From: Clostridia bacterium
GTDB lineage: Bacteria; Bacillota; Clostridia; Oscillospirales; Acutalibacteraceae
Reading direction: 5' to 3'
Length of the DNA: 64,000 nt
Assembly: GCA_017502085.1 (NCBI GenBank)
Contig: JAFVVQ010000017.1
Coordinates: 26,130-90,129, forward strand
The translations under genes and the position numbers were made by a program. The notes below the pieces were generated by a model. The model saw only the letters and a program-made list of their open reading frames with translations. It ran no database searches and was not told the DNA's origin. Shown one piece after another: positions 63,577 to 64,000 of this stretch (its first letter is position 1; every line of letters begins with the position of its first letter).

Positions 63577-63623
63577 AAACAGCCCTCCGAGGTTTAATCC
63601 CGGAGGGCTGTTTAGTTTATTTG
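63577..63623 (+). terminator. Terminator of the GH99-like/esterase pair
   Basis: Perfect 13-pair stem AAACAGCCCTCCG/CGGAGGGCTGTTT (63577-63589 and 63601-63613), loop of 11, then AGTTTATTTG. It may also stop leftward transcription of the gene to its right. Confidence 0.9.
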
Positions 63624-63637
63624 TCACCGTTACACTT

Positions 63638-64000
63638 TCACGGTTGTTCCTGTTTCTGGCTGTAAATCGGCAGGCTCCAATTTTCTATCTCTTCTTTATC
63701 ACCGTAGAACAGATATTTTGTTTCGCCGATTTGAGCAGAGAATGTGACTGAATCCACATCTGTATACCATTTATTATTAAAATAGTCCCATACATCAGTC
63801 TTGCCTTCAAAGGTGACGGCTTTCTCCCCTGCAGTGACAGCGTGGAATACCACCATATTCTGATTTGCCATCAGCACGTCTTCTGAATCGGAATAAACAT
63901 GGATTCCGCAAGCACGTGCAATGGCTTTCAGATTGTTGACTGAAAGCAGCGAATCACCGTAAAAAATAGTGGTATAGTCTTTCTGTCTGTTGATTGCAAA
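63638..64000 (-). CDS. C-terminal end of a putative glycosidase (5' partial)
   Basis: The minus-strand frame is open to the right edge; 120 residues are seen, ending at 63638. GIHVYSDSEDVLMANQNMVV and VFHAVTAGEKAVTFEGKTDV resemble the small C-terminal beta domain found after the barrel of some bacterial glycosidases. The catalytic part lies outside the window, so family and substrate cannot be told. Confidence 0.6.
   Translation of the reverse strand, partial: FAINRQKDYTTIFYGDSLLSVNNLKAIARACGIHVYSDSEDVLMANQNMVVFHAVTAGEKAVTFEGKTDVWDYFNNKWYTDVDSVTFSAQIGETKYLFYGDKEEIENWSLPIYSQKQEQP

Overview
The window reads as chromosome of an uncultured-type, spore-lineage Gram-positive bacterium of the Clostridia, most like the Oscillospiraceae/Ruminococcaceae of animal guts. 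This is inferred from a Spo0A gene, strong AGGAGG-type ribosome binding sites, sigma-A type promoters, a CpsB/CpsC/CpsD/LCP capsule module, BspA-type surface proteins, and many glycan-foraging genes next to their transporter. No 16S or other taxonomic marker is present, so this is an inference only.

Layout. (1) 1-4,678: right end of a prophage (tail/baseplate genes, then a fused holin-endolysin and a 31-residue membrane ORF), ending near an initiator tRNA gene (tRNA-fMet, minus strand). (2) 5,161-11,100: a GPH-type sugar:cation symporter translationally coupled to an unclassified glycoside hydrolase, then a monocistronic old-yellow-enzyme/BaiCD-type flavoenzyme. (3) 11,103-12,341: an SGNH esterase. 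(4) 12,341-36,884: one 24-kb minus-strand exopolysaccharide/capsule locus, apparently driven from a single good promoter at 36,856-36,884. In order of transcription it holds CpsC, CpsD, CpsB, a small wall-anchored-type protein, an LCP ligase, the initiating sugar-phosphate transferase, three GT4 enzymes, a radical SAM/SPASM protein, a further GT4, a GT2, a Wzy-type polymerase, a 3,064-residue secreted phosphodiester-glycosidase protein, a Wzx-type flippase and two half-size chromate transporters. (5) 36,911-40,629: a BspA-like leucine-rich-repeat surface protein. (6) 40,649-47,682: a beta-helix glycosidase-like protein, flavodiiron protein, GH43-like protein, seryl-tRNA synthetase, Mrp ATPase and a DUF1624 membrane protein. 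(7) 47,690-52,237: GtrA, a split cobalamin methionine synthase, and Spo0A. (8) 52,291-57,792: a GNAT gene divergent from a four-gene N-acetylhexosamine operon (ceramidase-like protein, BadF-type kinase, SIS protein, GH84). (9) 57,812-64,000: a secreted lipase-like protein, an ADP-ribosylglycohydrolase, an intergenic region with two strong hairpins, a GH99/WbsX-like protein coupled to an esterase, and the end of a further gene.

How it works together. The cell appears to build and export a surface polysaccharide with a dedicated Tyr-kinase/phosphatase control module, to display large repeat proteins on its wall, and to import and take apart host or dietary oligosaccharides inside the cytoplasm: several glycosidases (6,645; 40,649; 43,654; 56,152; 61,560) lack signal peptides. 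The most unusual items are the giant NAGPA-domain protein with its Cys/His array, the holin-endolysin fusion with an internal in-frame start, the radical SAM enzyme inside the polysaccharide operon, the Spo0A leader with a perfect hairpin and a 0A-box-like site, and the paired hairpins near 61,350. All family calls are from reading the protein sequences; no database search was run.
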